Source of the DNA: Paenibacillus thiaminolyticus
Lineage (GTDB): Bacteria > Bacillota > Bacilli > Paenibacillales > Paenibacillaceae
DNA length: 64,000 nucleotides
NCBI RefSeq assembly: GCF_007066085.1
Contig: NZ_CP041405.1
Location: 1,116,001 to 1,180,000, forward strand
Reading direction: 5' to 3'
The first letter of the stretch is position 1, and each line of letters begins with the position of its first letter. The notes under the pieces are model-generated. The model was not told where the DNA came from, searched no databases, and saw only the letters and a program-made list of their open reading frames with translations. The translations under genes were made by a program, and so were the position numbers. Shown one piece after another: positions 55,156 to 63,979 of this stretch.

Positions 55156-55998
55156 TTACTTGCGGAAGCGGCCGGGCCGAATCGAGCCATGCTCGTATCG
55201 GTACTTCTGCAATGCGACATAGAACAAGACGGAGCAGATAATAAACGTAAATAATAATGTCCATTGCAGCGGCAGTGTCCCTGTATCTTCATGCCCGAAT
55301 GTCGGCGCATCCTTGGTCTTGCCGAACAATTGGCGAAGCCATTCATCCCCGTGCCGATTCAACGCCTGATTGACTTCAGCGAGGGGCGTCTGCTTGGCTA
55401 CGGCCCGTTCGACAAGCCGCACGAGGGAGTCGATGACCTCCATCGTCTCCGGACTGCGTTGAATGGTCGCTGCCGGTCGGATGCGGTCCACATGCAGCAG
55501 CCACTGTTTTGCGCTGGATAACCACTCTTTTTCTTGCTTTACCTGCTTCATACGGTTCATTTCATCACGCAGCATCTGTTCGTATTGCAGCCACATCGCT
55601 TGTTTTTTATGGATTAACGCATCTGATGCCAGCCGCAAGCGGGCCGCCACATGCATCAGACGCTCCTCATTCAATTCTATCGCGGGCAGCGCGCGCTTCA
55701 CTTGAACAATCGCGTCACTTAACGCCCGAACCCCTTCGACACCCGTCGCGCCATAAAATGAAGTGTCGGTCATCGATTCTCCCATCTTTTGCACAAGCTG
55801 CCGCGCCTGATCAAGCTCTTGCTTCTTCACGGCCTGATATATTGCCTCCGATTGCTGGTCCAGCTTCAGCCATCGCTCCTCCGGCTTGCCGGCCATGCTG
55901 TTCGGCTCTGTTGCAGCAGCGGCAGGCGGCAGACCGAGTGTACACATGCCGATGATTCCGATTACGATAACAAGCCAACGTGAACGCCTAATAAGCAT
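55156..55998 (-). CDS. ypjB: Sporulation protein YpjB-like
   Basis: About 280 aa. Signal peptide (WLVIVIGIIGMCTLGLPPAA), a helical exported region with many heptad-like charged residues (about 45-235) and a C-terminal membrane helix (LLFTFIICSVLFYVAL) with a basic tail. Matches B. subtilis YpjB in architecture and in position between ypjA and ypjC. YpjB is a sporulation-linked membrane protein of unknown mechanism. Start: ATG 55998, with GGAGGG 6 bases upstream. Confidence 0.85.
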   Translation of the reverse strand: MLIRRSRWLVIVIGIIGMCTLGLPPAAAATEPNSMAGKPEERWLKLDQQSEAIYQAVKKQELDQARQLVQKMGESMTDTSFYGATGVEGVRALSDAIVQVKRALPAIELNEERLMHVAARLRLASDALIHKKQAMWLQYEQMLRDEMNRMKQVKQEKEWLSSAKQWLLHVDRIRPAATIQRSPETMEVIDSLVRLVERAVAKQTPLAEVNQALNRHGDEWLRQLFGKTKDAPTFGHEDTGTLPLQWTLLFTFIICSVLFYVALQKYRYEHGSIRPGRFRK

Positions 55999-56050
55999 GT
56001 ACATCCCTCCCCCATCATCGTATGGGGAGATGTCCAAATTTATGCCTCCG

Positions 56051-56686
56051 CTAACCGTTCCGTCTTGCCTGCTTCATTGCTGCCCAGCTTAATACAACGC
56101 TGACGCCCGTCAATGTGAACGTAAACACGCATACCTCCAACAAATAAGGATGCAGGGTCCGAGGCAGCCAAGGAAATACTCCGGCACTGTAGTCGACGGT
56201 ATCATTCAGCCATGTCCAGCAGGCCGCTATCGTTAAGCTGGCACTTCCGAATCGGAATAAGCGCACATACAGCAGCGCTTCTACCGCCATCGCCAGATGG
56301 GAACTGATCAACATCCAATCCTGCCACACCATCGGCGCTCCTAGGGCAGCACCGGCAAAGATCATAGCGCAGGCCCATACCCCGTACTTGATGGAGGTGA
56401 CTACCGCAAGCGCATCAATAATCTTGACTATAGCGCTCCCCCATACAGAACGAGGCTGCGGACGTATTAAGAGGAAGAGAATGCTGATTGTAAAAAACAA
56501 ACTTGCGGTCGGACTATCCGGAACAAACGGAATTTGCCATAGCGGATGATTGTTCCACGTATAGATCAATTGATCTTTATACCAATAATATCCGTACACC
56601 GTGCCAACAAGATTGCACCAAAATAATGTCCACAGCACCCAACGCCGGCTTAAAAAAGACCGGCTTAACAAAGATGTCAGCTTCAT
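56051..56686 (-). CDS. ypjA: DUF1405 membrane protein (YpjA)
   Basis: 211 aa, about six membrane helices (VLWTLFWCNLVGTVYGYYWY, ASLFFTISILFLLIRP, LISSHLAMAVEALLYVRLF, VCVFTFTLTGVSVVLSWAAM). The loop WNNHPLWQIPFVPDSPTA is typical of DUF1405. Function unknown. It follows qcrC by about 140 bp as in B. subtilis. Confidence 0.9.
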   Translation of the reverse strand: MKLTSLLSRSFLSRRWVLWTLFWCNLVGTVYGYYWYKDQLIYTWNNHPLWQIPFVPDSPTASLFFTISILFLLIRPQPRSVWGSAIVKIIDALAVVTSIKYGVWACAMIFAGAALGAPMVWQDWMLISSHLAMAVEALLYVRLFRFGSASLTIAACWTWLNDTVDYSAGVFPWLPRTLHPYLLEVCVFTFTLTGVSVVLSWAAMKQARRNG

Positions 56687-56783
56687 ACGTACTCTACCTT
56701 CTTCCGCTCCGATCCAGCCAAGTCGCGCATGCGTTCGCTTAGAACAAGGACGGATCGAATGAACTAATATTCATCTACAGAAC

Positions 56784-56811
56784 GAGCCTGACCGTAACAA
56801 CGGTCAGGCTC
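56784..56811 (-). terminator. Hairpin after qcrC
   Basis: GAGCCTGACCGT pairs perfectly with ACGGTCAGGCTC around AACA, 16 bp after the qcrC stop codon. T-poor tail on the minus strand. Confidence 0.7.
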
Positions 56812-56826
56812 GAGTCTCTACTTATT

Positions 56827-57690
56827 TTACTTCTCTGCTTTCTGTTTCGCAAGCCATTCTGCGATATGATTCAATTCCTCTTCACTTGCCGCATCCTTCA
56901 TTGGCGGCATGTTGCCCTTACCATTATGGAGGATGTCGAGGATATCATCTTTGGTTAATGTATCGCCGATGCCGCGGAGCGGAGGACCCGATTGACCTTT
57001 CAGGTCAGTGGCGTGACAGCTCAAGCATCCTGCTTTTTTCATATAATCCATTGCCGGATCATCCTTGTCAACCAGCGCGATCTCCTTGTTCGGCTTCGGC
57101 TGCCCCGTAGGCTTGCCAGCCATCGCAGCTTCGCGGGCCTTTTCCAGCCGGACCTCATGCTCTGGCCTAATATTCAGCTCTGCCAGTTCAGCTTCATACC
57201 CCAGCCAAGCGACACGCGTCAAATAGAAGCAAGCAATCAAGCTGACGATCATGAGCGAGGAAGCTATCGGGCGCTTGTAGAAGCGGCGTTCCTTCCCTTT
57301 ATCCAGGAACGGAGCCAACATCAATCCGCCGAACATAATACCCGGTATGAGCACCGTACCAATTACGACATAGCTTCCAGACGCATATGGGTATTTCAAG
57401 AACTGATACAAGAACAAAAAGTACCAGTCAGGAATTGGAACGAATGCCGTATTGTTCGGGTCAGCCGGATAACCTAGCGGAGCAGGCTCCGCAATGGTCA
57501 ACACGAAGATTCCCACCAACGCAACAACGCCAACCATCCATTCCTTCAATAGGAAGTTCGGAATGAAAGCTTCGGACTTCCCTGGATACGCGGTATAATC
57601 CGGCGGGATCGTGTTGTGGTTTTTCTTCTTAATCCGCGAATCACCGACATATACGATTTTCTCATTCTTCGACGACTTATCGTGTGCCAA
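56827..57690 (-). CDS. qcrC: Menaquinol:cytochrome c reductase, cytochrome b/c subunit
   Basis: 287 aa. The N-terminal half is the subunit IV part of cytochrome b (three membrane helices; PDWYFLFLYQFLKYPYASGS contains the PEWY-like PDWY quinol-site motif). A C-terminal cytochrome c domain follows, with the heme motif CLSCH and axial Met in GNMPPMKDAASEEELNHIAE. TTG start with AGGAGG about 9 bases upstream. Confidence 0.96.
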   Translation of the reverse strand: MAHDKSSKNEKIVYVGDSRIKKKNHNTIPPDYTAYPGKSEAFIPNFLLKEWMVGVVALVGIFVLTIAEPAPLGYPADPNNTAFVPIPDWYFLFLYQFLKYPYASGSYVVIGTVLIPGIMFGGLMLAPFLDKGKERRFYKRPIASSLMIVSLIACFYLTRVAWLGYEAELAELNIRPEHEVRLEKAREAAMAGKPTGQPKPNKEIALVDKDDPAMDYMKKAGCLSCHATDLKGQSGPPLRGIGDTLTKDDILDILHNGKGNMPPMKDAASEEELNHIAEWLAKQKAEK

Positions 57691-57708
57691 TTGGTCTCTC
57701 CTCCTCTC

Positions 57709-58380
57709 TTATAGCGGTCCTGAAATACCTTGACGACGAATCATCAAGAAGTGAGCGCCTATCAAGGCTAGTAGAGCCGCCGGCAAGAAGAAGACGTGAA
57801 TCGCGAAGAACCGTGTAAGCGTCTGCGCTCCGACGATCGTACCACCCTGCAGCAATTCCTTGACGTACGGTCCGATATATGGAACGGTATCGGCGATCTC
57901 CATACCGACCTTGGTCGCGAAGTACGCCTTGTTATCCCATGGGAGCAGGTATCCCGTGAACCCGAGACCGATCATGATCAAGAGAATCAATACGCCCACG
58001 ACCCAGTTCATTTCGCGCGGCGATTTGTAAGAGCCGGTGAAAAACACCCGCAACGTATGTAAGAGCATCATTACGATGACGAGACTCGCGCCCCAATGGT
58101 GCATCCCGCGAACAATTTGGCCGAAGGCCACTTTGGTCTGCAAATACTCGACACTGTAGTAAGCGTTGACAATGTCGGGGACGTAATACATCGTCAAAAA
58201 CATACCGGACAAAATCTGAATCACGGTGATAAAGAACGTCAACCCACCGAAGCAGTACACGAACGCGGAAAAATGGTGCGCCGGATTCACGTGTTCCGGC
58301 ACTTCGTGATCCGCCAAGTCGCGCCATATCGGCGTGATATCCAGACGTTCGTCAATCCAGTTGTAAACCCCTTTAAACAT
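57709..58380 (-). CDS. qcrB: Menaquinol:cytochrome c reductase, cytochrome b6 subunit
   Basis: 223 aa, four membrane helices. Heme-ligating His residues appear in RGMHHWGASLVIVMMLLHTL and RFFAIHVFFLPAALLALIGA with the second member of each pair. GFTGYLLPWD is the conserved quinone-site motif. AAGGAGG precedes the ATG; 18 bp after qcrA. Confidence 0.97.
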   Translation of the reverse strand: MFKGVYNWIDERLDITPIWRDLADHEVPEHVNPAHHFSAFVYCFGGLTFFITVIQILSGMFLTMYYVPDIVNAYYSVEYLQTKVAFGQIVRGMHHWGASLVIVMMLLHTLRVFFTGSYKSPREMNWVVGVLILLIMIGLGFTGYLLPWDNKAYFATKVGMEIADTVPYIGPYVKELLQGGTIVGAQTLTRFFAIHVFFLPAALLALIGAHFLMIRRQGISGPL

Positions 58381-58398
58381 CTGACCTGCGCCTCCTTG

Positions 58399-58935
58399 TT
58401 ACTGCACGTGTTGGTTCGGAATCTTGTCACCAAGATATACAAAACCGTTTTCAATTTTCACTTTGTACTCGTCCAGCGGTGCGCGTGCTACAGCCAGTTG
58501 CTTACCTTCCTTCGTGTAATGCGCGCCATGGCACATGCAGAAATACTGATCTTTGTACTTCGGGTTGGAATTCCAGTTAACCGTGCATCCCAAGTGCTTG
58601 CAGACCGGTGATAACGCGAAAATATCTCCGTTCTCGTCTTTGCTGATCCAAGCAACCAATTGAGGCTTGCTCTCATACCAGCCGTCGATTTGCGTTACAT
58701 CGAATGTAAATTCCTGAGGTTCATTGGTAATCTTGCTAACTTCCGCAACTTTTATGTAGTTCCCCTCTGTCTTTTTCTGCAGAAGCGGATCCACGGCGAA
58801 CCGTACCATGGGAATAGCTGGACCGACGAACATGAAAGCGCTCGCTCCACCCAATGTGTAAGAAAGAAATTGTCTACGAGACATTTCTTTGCGAGGTTGG
58901 TGAGGTTTCTGCTCGTTATTTTGCGGTTTGCTCAT
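58399..58935 (-). CDS. qcrA: Menaquinol:cytochrome c reductase, Rieske iron-sulfur subunit
   Basis: About 178 aa. Twin-basic N terminus (MSRRQFLSYTLGG) acting as a Tat-type anchor, then the Rieske domain with CKHLGC and CMCHGAHY binding the [2Fe-2S] cluster. Start ATG 58935 follows GGGGGTAAG. First gene of qcrABC with its own promoter. Confidence 0.96.
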   Translation of the reverse strand: MSKPQNNEQKPHQPRKEMSRRQFLSYTLGGASAFMFVGPAIPMVRFAVDPLLQKKTEGNYIKVAEVSKITNEPQEFTFDVTQIDGWYESKPQLVAWISKDENGDIFALSPVCKHLGCTVNWNSNPKYKDQYFCMCHGAHYTKEGKQLAVARAPLDEYKVKIENGFVYLGDKIPNQHVQ

Positions 58936-59011
58936 TACTGTCTTACCCCCTTTACACAACCGTTCTCGCAGCTTGCAATGATTAGAATCACAATCTAACT
59001 AGGACATCATT

Positions 59012-59040
59012 ATAATATCCCAGTGCCATGAAAGCGTCAA
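59012..59040 (-). promoter_or_regulatory. Predicted promoter of qcrABC
   Basis: On the minus strand TTGACG (59035-59040) and TATTAT (59012-59017) are 17 bp apart, about 75 bp upstream of the qcrA start. This separates qcrABC from the DUF2487 gene. Confidence 0.7.
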
Positions 59041-59107
59041 GAATTTACCAGCTGAAATGCAAATGGGAACACGATTTACGCCAGAAAATGTTGAGATTTT
59101 GTCACAA

Positions 59108-59557
59108 TTACCCTTCAAACTGTGACGCGTACCACATTTTTTGAATTTTGTCCTTCATCAATTCCTTGACAGTGTTCGCATCTTCTGTTCCAAGCTCTGC
59201 CGGCGAAAAGACAGCATCTGCCTGTGGCACCTCCCCCTGCCGAAGCCGGACGGCTTGCGACACAATGACAATATAGGCAAACCCTTGCTCCTTGAGCCGT
59301 CCGCACACCTTGTCCAACAACTCGATATCCGCCGGCTCCGGCTCGCTCGCTCCCGTGAAGTGGTAAGCCGGATAAGTAACAGTCCGCCCGTGGAACGGAA
59401 TCTCTACTCCGTCCAGCCAGTCCCGCAGCCGTTCGAGCCGCTCCACCGCTTCGACCGGCGATTCCAGCCCTGACAGTCCGGTCACGGGCAGGATGCAAGT
59501 GTCCAGATAGGGTCCCCATTCTTTCCATTGTTCTGCAGTCAACTCGCTGAATTTCAT
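59108..59557 (-). CDS. ypiF: DUF2487 protein (YpiF)
   Basis: 149 aa soluble protein with family features: MKFSELTAEQWKEWGPYLDT, IPFHGRTVTYPAYHF, FAYIVIVSQAVRL. Located immediately upstream of qcrA as B. subtilis ypiF. Function unknown. GGGGGAGCAGC precedes the ATG. Confidence 0.88.
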   Translation of the reverse strand: MKFSELTAEQWKEWGPYLDTCILPVTGLSGLESPVEAVERLERLRDWLDGVEIPFHGRTVTYPAYHFTGASEPEPADIELLDKVCGRLKEQGFAYIVIVSQAVRLRQGEVPQADAVFSPAELGTEDANTVKELMKDKIQKMWYASQFEG

Positions 59558-59607
59558 GCTGCTCCCCCTTTTTTCCAGTTACTCCTCCCCATATTATAAC
59601 CCGTGGT

Positions 59608-59645
59608 ACAAAAAAATGAAGAATCGCTCAGCGCGCTTCTTCATT
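59608..59645 (-). terminator. Terminator of the IDEAL-domain gene
   Basis: AATGAAGAAGCGC pairs with GCGATTCTTCATT and is followed by TTTTTTG on the minus strand, 6 bp after the stop codon. Confidence 0.92.
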
Positions 59646-59650
59646 AGGGG

Positions 59651-59830
59651 TTACTGTAACGTCTTCAGTTCTTCCGTTAAGGAGCGGAACGTGGTCTCAT
59701 CCCCTGCTGCCAATGCCTTATCAATTTCTTCATAAATTCGTTCCGTCCGATATTTCCGTATCGCGTCGTCCCAGATCATTTCCGCAGTCAAACTCAACAT
59801 CGTTTCATACGTCACTTTCATTTTATCCAT
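59651..59830 (-). CDS. IDEAL-domain small protein, 59 aa
   Basis: Helical protein ending in an IDEAL-type segment (RIYEEIDKALAAGDETTFRS). In B. subtilis YpiB this domain follows a UPF0302 domain, which is absent here. ATG 59830 has GGAGG 8 bases upstream; the in-frame codon at 59845 lies within the ribosome site. Probably a protein-interaction adaptor. Confidence 0.82.
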   Translation of the reverse strand: MDKMKVTYETMLSLTAEMIWDDAIRKYRTERIYEEIDKALAAGDETTFRSLTEELKTLQ

Positions 59831-59853
59831 AGGATGCACCTCCAACCTAACGA

Positions 59854-60360
59854 TTAAGAGATCCTATATTCCTTTCCTTTCACCACATAGCTATCCGTTG
59901 TTTTCTTCATGCGCTGCAAATCTTCGTCTGTCAACTCCCGTATGACTCTTGCGGGTGAACCGAGAGAAAGAGTATAGGCCGGTAATTTTTTATTTTCAGT
60001 GACGACGGAACCAGCTCCTACTAAAGCATATTCACCAATTTCCGCTCCGTTCAGTACAATGGCCCCCATGCCAATCAATGTACCTGTGCCTATCCGGCAG
60101 CCATGGACAATCGCGCCATGTCCAATCGAGACGCGATCCGCAATGATTAATGGCTGATCCGTGTTGACATGTCCGATAACACCGTCTTGCAGGTTCACTT
60201 CCCGGCCGATCTGTATCGGAGCCAGATCACCGCGCAGCACGGCGTTGAACCATACACTAGACAGGGGACCGACGGTTACGTCACCGATGAGCTTCGCGCC
60301 TTCCGCTACATACACGGACGGATCGAGGCTCGGTCGAACTCCTTTGTAAGAGATAATCAT
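59854..60360 (-). CDS. Gamma-carbonic-anhydrase-family hexapeptide-repeat protein
   Basis: About 168 aa left-handed beta-helix trimer. Hexapeptide repeats from about 15 to 130 (VAEGAKLIGDVTVGPLSSVW, LIIADRVSIGHGAIVHGCRI, GTLIGMGAIVLNGAEIGEYA). The zinc-binding His residues sit in DGVIGHVN, IGHGAIVHGC. Ends with a C-terminal helix. Many members lack proven carbonic anhydrase activity. GGAGG about 10 bases before ATG 60360. Confidence 0.9.
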   Translation of the reverse strand: MIISYKGVRPSLDPSVYVAEGAKLIGDVTVGPLSSVWFNAVLRGDLAPIQIGREVNLQDGVIGHVNTDQPLIIADRVSIGHGAIVHGCRIGTGTLIGMGAIVLNGAEIGEYALVGAGSVVTENKKLPAYTLSLGSPARVIRELTDEDLQRMKKTTDSYVVKGKEYRIS

Positions 60361-60427
60361 ATTCCGCACACCTCCGAGACACCTATTCATCATGCCATCC
60401 TATGGGATAAAAGGTGGTCTCATCGTA

Positions 60428-61582
60428 TCAATGGGCATGCGGCTTGTCAACGTTCAGCTGAATCCTGTCTTCATGGGCGACATAGACGCCTTGAATGATT
60501 TGCTGCCCTTTTTTCGTCATCTGCAGCACCTGGGCGCCACTCGCAGTCTCCCCCAGCCGAAGCAGACCCAGATGAACCATCATCATGATGATGCGCTGCC
60601 GAAATACGGATTCGGATGTGTCAAAATAGAACGGCCGTATATAAGGAAGCAGCGTCCGTTCCAGCGATTCCAGCGTCGTCCACCTTGATGTGCACAGCTG
60701 GATCCAGTGGACGACAGACAACAGATTCGGAATGGCGTTCTTGTACAGCTTCAACCAGAATCGGTAGAGCGAGGCCGTCGGCTCGGTTCCTCTCCTGCTC
60801 CGCCTCTCCTCGCCCGCCGGGGAGCAGCGCAGCCGCCCGTCTCCTTCCTCCAGCCAGCCTTGGTAGAAGGCATAGTCATAGATGAAAGATAATCGGTTCG
60901 GATAATCATGGAACCGCCTGCCGTACCCGAATCGCCATTCTCCCTTGCCTATCGGTGTCTCCCGAATCGCGAACGTATCGAGAAGCTGCTGCTGAGCCCG
61001 CTTGTACATCACCCCTTCCGAATTCAAGGGCGGAGATTCCGTCGCGACGAAATCAAGGAGCTGCACGATGTCATCGCCAATTCTCCCATCCTCGTCACGA
61101 TATGCATGCGGTTCAGCGGTAACTTGCAATTGGCTGGAGAAGGATTGATACAGCACATCTTTGAAACGCTGCTTCAGATCGGCCGGAATCTGGAACAAAT
61201 ACTTGGTCTGCGGGTTGCAGCCGTTGAACAGCCAGCCGCTATGCTTGAACTTCGCAATCGTATCCCGCGGTTGAGGCCCAGACGGAGCAGGATCCGACTT
61301 GCCCGGCACCACCGTATCGAACTTCGTCTGCTGCACTCGGGCCACCAGTTCCTCCAGACTGAAGGAGGAGCGCTTATCGAACAGGATGGAATTGAGAAAG
61401 CGCCGTTCCTCCAGCGACATCTCATTCACATGGCGTTCGAACACATCCCTGCTGCCAAGTGTCAGCAAAATCGATTGGATCAACTCATGCTTGGAGCGTT
61501 CATTGCATACACAGCCGTACCGCTTCGCAATCCGGGCCAGTTGCCCGATATCCGCGTAACTGAGCATATCTGCCAGATTCAT
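60428..61582 (-). CDS. Conserved hypothetical protein, 384 aa
   Basis: Soluble, mostly helical. An N-terminal SAP-like helix pair (LADMLSYADIGQLARIAKRY, HELIQSILLTLG) and a C-terminal winged-helix-like region (RQRIIMMMVHLGLLRLGETA, VLQMTKKGQQIIQGVYVAHE) resemble parts of helicase-associated wHTH proteins, suggesting nucleic-acid contact. No enzymatic motif is seen. Such proteins are conserved in Paenibacillus without assigned function. Probably monocistronic. Confidence 0.75.
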   Translation of the reverse strand: MNLADMLSYADIGQLARIAKRYGCVCNERSKHELIQSILLTLGSRDVFERHVNEMSLEERRFLNSILFDKRSSFSLEELVARVQQTKFDTVVPGKSDPAPSGPQPRDTIAKFKHSGWLFNGCNPQTKYLFQIPADLKQRFKDVLYQSFSSQLQVTAEPHAYRDEDGRIGDDIVQLLDFVATESPPLNSEGVMYKRAQQQLLDTFAIRETPIGKGEWRFGYGRRFHDYPNRLSFIYDYAFYQGWLEEGDGRLRCSPAGEERRSRRGTEPTASLYRFWLKLYKNAIPNLLSVVHWIQLCTSRWTTLESLERTLLPYIRPFYFDTSESVFRQRIIMMMVHLGLLRLGETASGAQVLQMTKKGQQIIQGVYVAHEDRIQLNVDKPHAH

Positions 61583-61673
61583 GCCGAACCTCCGTTCTCT
61601 GTAGCTTCATTCCTTGACCGAGTCCTTGTTACATTAACCATTATTGGAAAAAGTCCGGCATTTATTCAGCAAA

Positions 61674-61716
61674 ATAAAAATAAACAGGCCCCGGTTCATC
61701 AATCGGAACCAAGGCC
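61674..61716 (-). terminator. Terminator of the histidine phosphatase gene
   Basis: GGCCTTGGTTC pairs with GAACCGGGGCC (one G.T), followed by TGTTTATTTTTATTTT on the minus strand. Confidence 0.9.
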
Positions 61717-61721
61717 TGCTT

Positions 61722-62336
61722 CTATCTGCCGCGGTGGATAGCCACCGCATCAGAGGGTTGGATATGTTGTGTGCAATTATATAGTACAGGATGCCATTCC
61801 GCGCCTCGCCGCTCAAGAATCGAGTACGACAAGTTGCCGATATGGCCCTGCGACATTTGTCCGAACAAAGCAATGAACAATTGGGCAAGCCAGCTTCCAT
61901 GCGTCACCGCCAGAAGGTTCCGGCCATCGCTGCGGAGCGCCACCGACTCCAGCGTCTTCATGGCCCGGTCGCGCAGCTCGTCATCTCGCTCTTGTCCCAG
62001 ATCTAGCTCGCGCCAGTCAGCGCCCCAACGCTTCTCCCGCTCCTCCGGCGTCGTTCCTTCCACCTGGCCGTAAGCACGCTCGACCAATCCCGGCTCCGGA
62101 GCGAGCAGCGGGATATTCAGGGCGTTCGCCAGGATGGCTCCAGTCTCGTCAGCCCGCCGAAGGCCGCTAGAGATGACGGCTTCAAAAGCGATGTCTTCCT
62201 TCTTCAGACGCTCGGCCAGCATCGCCGCTTGCTTCCGGCCAGTATCATTAAGCGGAATGTCCGTTCGTCCTTGAATCTTCCCTTGGGCGTTCCAATCGGT
62301 AATCCCGTGTCTAACCAATCCAATATATTGGGCCAT
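61722..62336 (-). CDS. Histidine phosphatase family protein (phosphoglycerate-mutase-like)
   Basis: About 204 aa. Catalytic RHG motif IGLVRHGITDWNAQGKIQGR, with the second His in LLAVTHGSWLAQLF and the proton-donor Glu in LVERAYGQVEGTTPEER. Resembles PhoE/GpmB-type phosphatases; the substrate is uncertain (sugar phosphate, or alpha-ribazole phosphate in CobC). GAAGGAGAAG precedes ATG 62336. Confidence 0.92.
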   Translation of the reverse strand: MAQYIGLVRHGITDWNAQGKIQGRTDIPLNDTGRKQAAMLAERLKKEDIAFEAVISSGLRRADETGAILANALNIPLLAPEPGLVERAYGQVEGTTPEEREKRWGADWRELDLGQERDDELRDRAMKTLESVALRSDGRNLLAVTHGSWLAQLFIALFGQMSQGHIGNLSYSILERRGAEWHPVLYNCTQHIQPSDAVAIHRGR

Positions 62337-62384
62337 TGCTTCTCCTTCTGTACCGTGGAAATGTGTGAACAACCTCAATAAAAA

Positions 62385-62981
62385 TTATCGACGAACCCGC
62401 GTCAGCCAATTCAACAGCAACAAGGCAAACGTAACCCCGAACAGGGACAACGCTATCCAATAGTGAGGAATGGTAGGCACCACTTGCAAAATGACCGGAT
62501 CGCTGATGCTCGCTACCGGGACGCCTATCGTCATATTCCCCCAGCCCGATTGATCGCCGCCGGCAACGACTGTCGGAATCACTCCGCTAATATCTTCGAT
62601 GTTCGATTGCTCTCTGCGGACAAGCAGCACAATCAGCGCACACAAAAATATCCCCATACAAAAAGCAACAATCCCTGCAAGCATATTGCGAGATCGCAGG
62701 GACCATGTCTGTGAACGTTGATGAACCGGAACGAGCCAATCTTGTTCTTCGTAAATCATGTTCATAACCCGTGCCGGTGAAAATCCGGAACCGGACGCCT
62801 CCCGAACGAGGATGTCCGAATCGTCTTCCATCCATTCCTCGCTTGCAGCCCATACGCTGTATTGCTCAGCGCAAGATTCGCATTCGCTTACATGCTTCTC
62901 AATCGCTAGCCGCTGCGGATCGTCTTCAGGCAATTGGGAATAGACCGGCATCCACTCGAGCGCTTCCGCGCATTTCATCAT
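62385..62981 (-). CDS. Membrane anti-sigma factor with zinc-finger domain
   Basis: 198 aa. N-terminal ZAS/zf-HC2 motif (IEKHVSECESCAEQY; His-x3-Cys-x2-Cys), a transmembrane helix at about 105-125 (GIVAFCMGIFLCALIVLLV), an extracellular loop and a second hydrophobic helix near the C terminus (WIALSLFGVTFALLLLNWL). It overlaps the sigma gene stop by one base (TAATG), typical of a sigma/anti-sigma pair in which signal-induced proteolysis releases the sigma factor. Confidence 0.9.
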   Translation of the reverse strand: MMKCAEALEWMPVYSQLPEDDPQRLAIEKHVSECESCAEQYSVWAASEEWMEDDSDILVREASGSGFSPARVMNMIYEEQDWLVPVHQRSQTWSLRSRNMLAGIVAFCMGIFLCALIVLLVRREQSNIEDISGVIPTVVAGGDQSGWGNMTIGVPVASISDPVILQVVPTIPHYWIALSLFGVTFALLLLNWLTRVRR

Positions 62982-63589
62982 TAATTCATCCCCTCAACTC
63001 CCGGCTCGGTAATGTATGCCTCCAACTGAGACTTCACACTCGCACGAGCGCGGAACAGCAGCGATTTCACGGAGCTTACCGTCTGCCCCAAGGCATGGGC
63101 AATCTCTTGGTAATCCAGTTGGTCATACTCGCGCAGGATGAGGGCCGAACGCTGCTTCTCCGGCAGGCGGTTAATGGCTTCACGCACCAAAGACACCTTC
63201 TCGTTCCGAAGCAACGCATATTCCGGTGCCGCCTCGCGCGGCGCTTCCGGAACGATACTGTAATCATCGTCCAACGATACTTGCACGCTGCGCTGCTTCC
63301 GCAGCTCGCTCAGTACCGTATTACGGGCAATCGTATATAGCCAGGTCGAAAAAGAGGCCTCTGCCTCGCGGAACGTATTCAGGCTCCGATATGCCTTGAA
63401 GAACGTCTCGGCACATAAATCCTCGGCAAGCAATTCCAACTGGGAGCTCTTTAACATATGAAATATAAATGATAGCAGTTTTCGTTGATAACGATTCATC
63501 AATTCCGCGAATAACTCGACGTTGCCGTCTTTAATCTCGCGGATGATCTGGGAATCGGTCATGGACTCAAGTTCCTCCTTGCCTTCCAT
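62981..63589 (-). CDS. ECF-type RNA polymerase sigma factor
   Basis: 202 aa. Region 2 (about 15-85: ELMNRYQRKLLSFIFHML, AETFFKAYRSLNTFREAEAS, FSTWLYTIARNTVLSELRKQ) and region 4 (about 135-190: LPEKQRSALILREYDQLDYQ, EIAHALGQTVSSVKSLLFRA). SigW/SigX-like group. The start could be ATG 63589 or ATG 63562 (MTDSQII, with GGAGG 11 bases upstream). Transcribed with its anti-sigma factor. Confidence 0.94.
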   Translation of the reverse strand: MEGKEELESMTDSQIIREIKDGNVELFAELMNRYQRKLLSFIFHMLKSSQLELLAEDLCAETFFKAYRSLNTFREAEASFSTWLYTIARNTVLSELRKQRSVQVSLDDDYSIVPEAPREAAPEYALLRNEKVSLVREAINRLPEKQRSALILREYDQLDYQEIAHALGQTVSSVKSLLFRARASVKSQLEAYITEPGVEGMN

Positions 63590-63628
63590 ATCCTTCCCGA
63601 TGCGCTACCTGTTAAGGTATACTCTCGA

Positions 63629-63658
63629 AGTATAGAAAAGTTGCGGATCGGAGTTCAA
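63629..63658 (-). promoter_or_regulatory. Predicted promoter of the sigma/anti-sigma operon
   Basis: On the minus strand TTGAAC (63653-63658) and TATACT (63629-63634) are separated by 18 bp, a sigma-A-like promoter about 40 bp upstream of the start codon. No obvious ECF-type AAC...CGT autoregulatory promoter was found. Confidence 0.6.
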
Positions 63659-63956
63659 ATTACGTCGTTCTCTCATTCACCTATAAAGCGTATGTAAGAT
63701 TATTCTTCAAAATGTTAAACAAATTTCTCACATATAGTCGTATTTTAGCATACAAAAGTCGAATAATGATTAAAAATTTTTAAGTTATTTGATGTCCAAG
63801 CTTACGATTCCGTAAGATTACATCCATACCGTATGCTGCTCCGTGCCAAAAAGTTCCCCATCTGGTTGATATTTTCAAGGAAATCGGCTCGTACCCGGAA
63901 GCACGTGGATCATGCTGCCCTTCCGCTGCATCATTGGGCACCGAAAAATGGGCAAT

Positions 63957-63979
63957 AAAAACGCCACCGAAGTGGCGCC
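63957..63979 (-). terminator. Terminator of a gene to the right of the window
   Basis: GGCGCCAC-TTCG-GTGGCG with TTTTT on the minus strand, a compact UUCG-capped terminator. Confidence 0.85.
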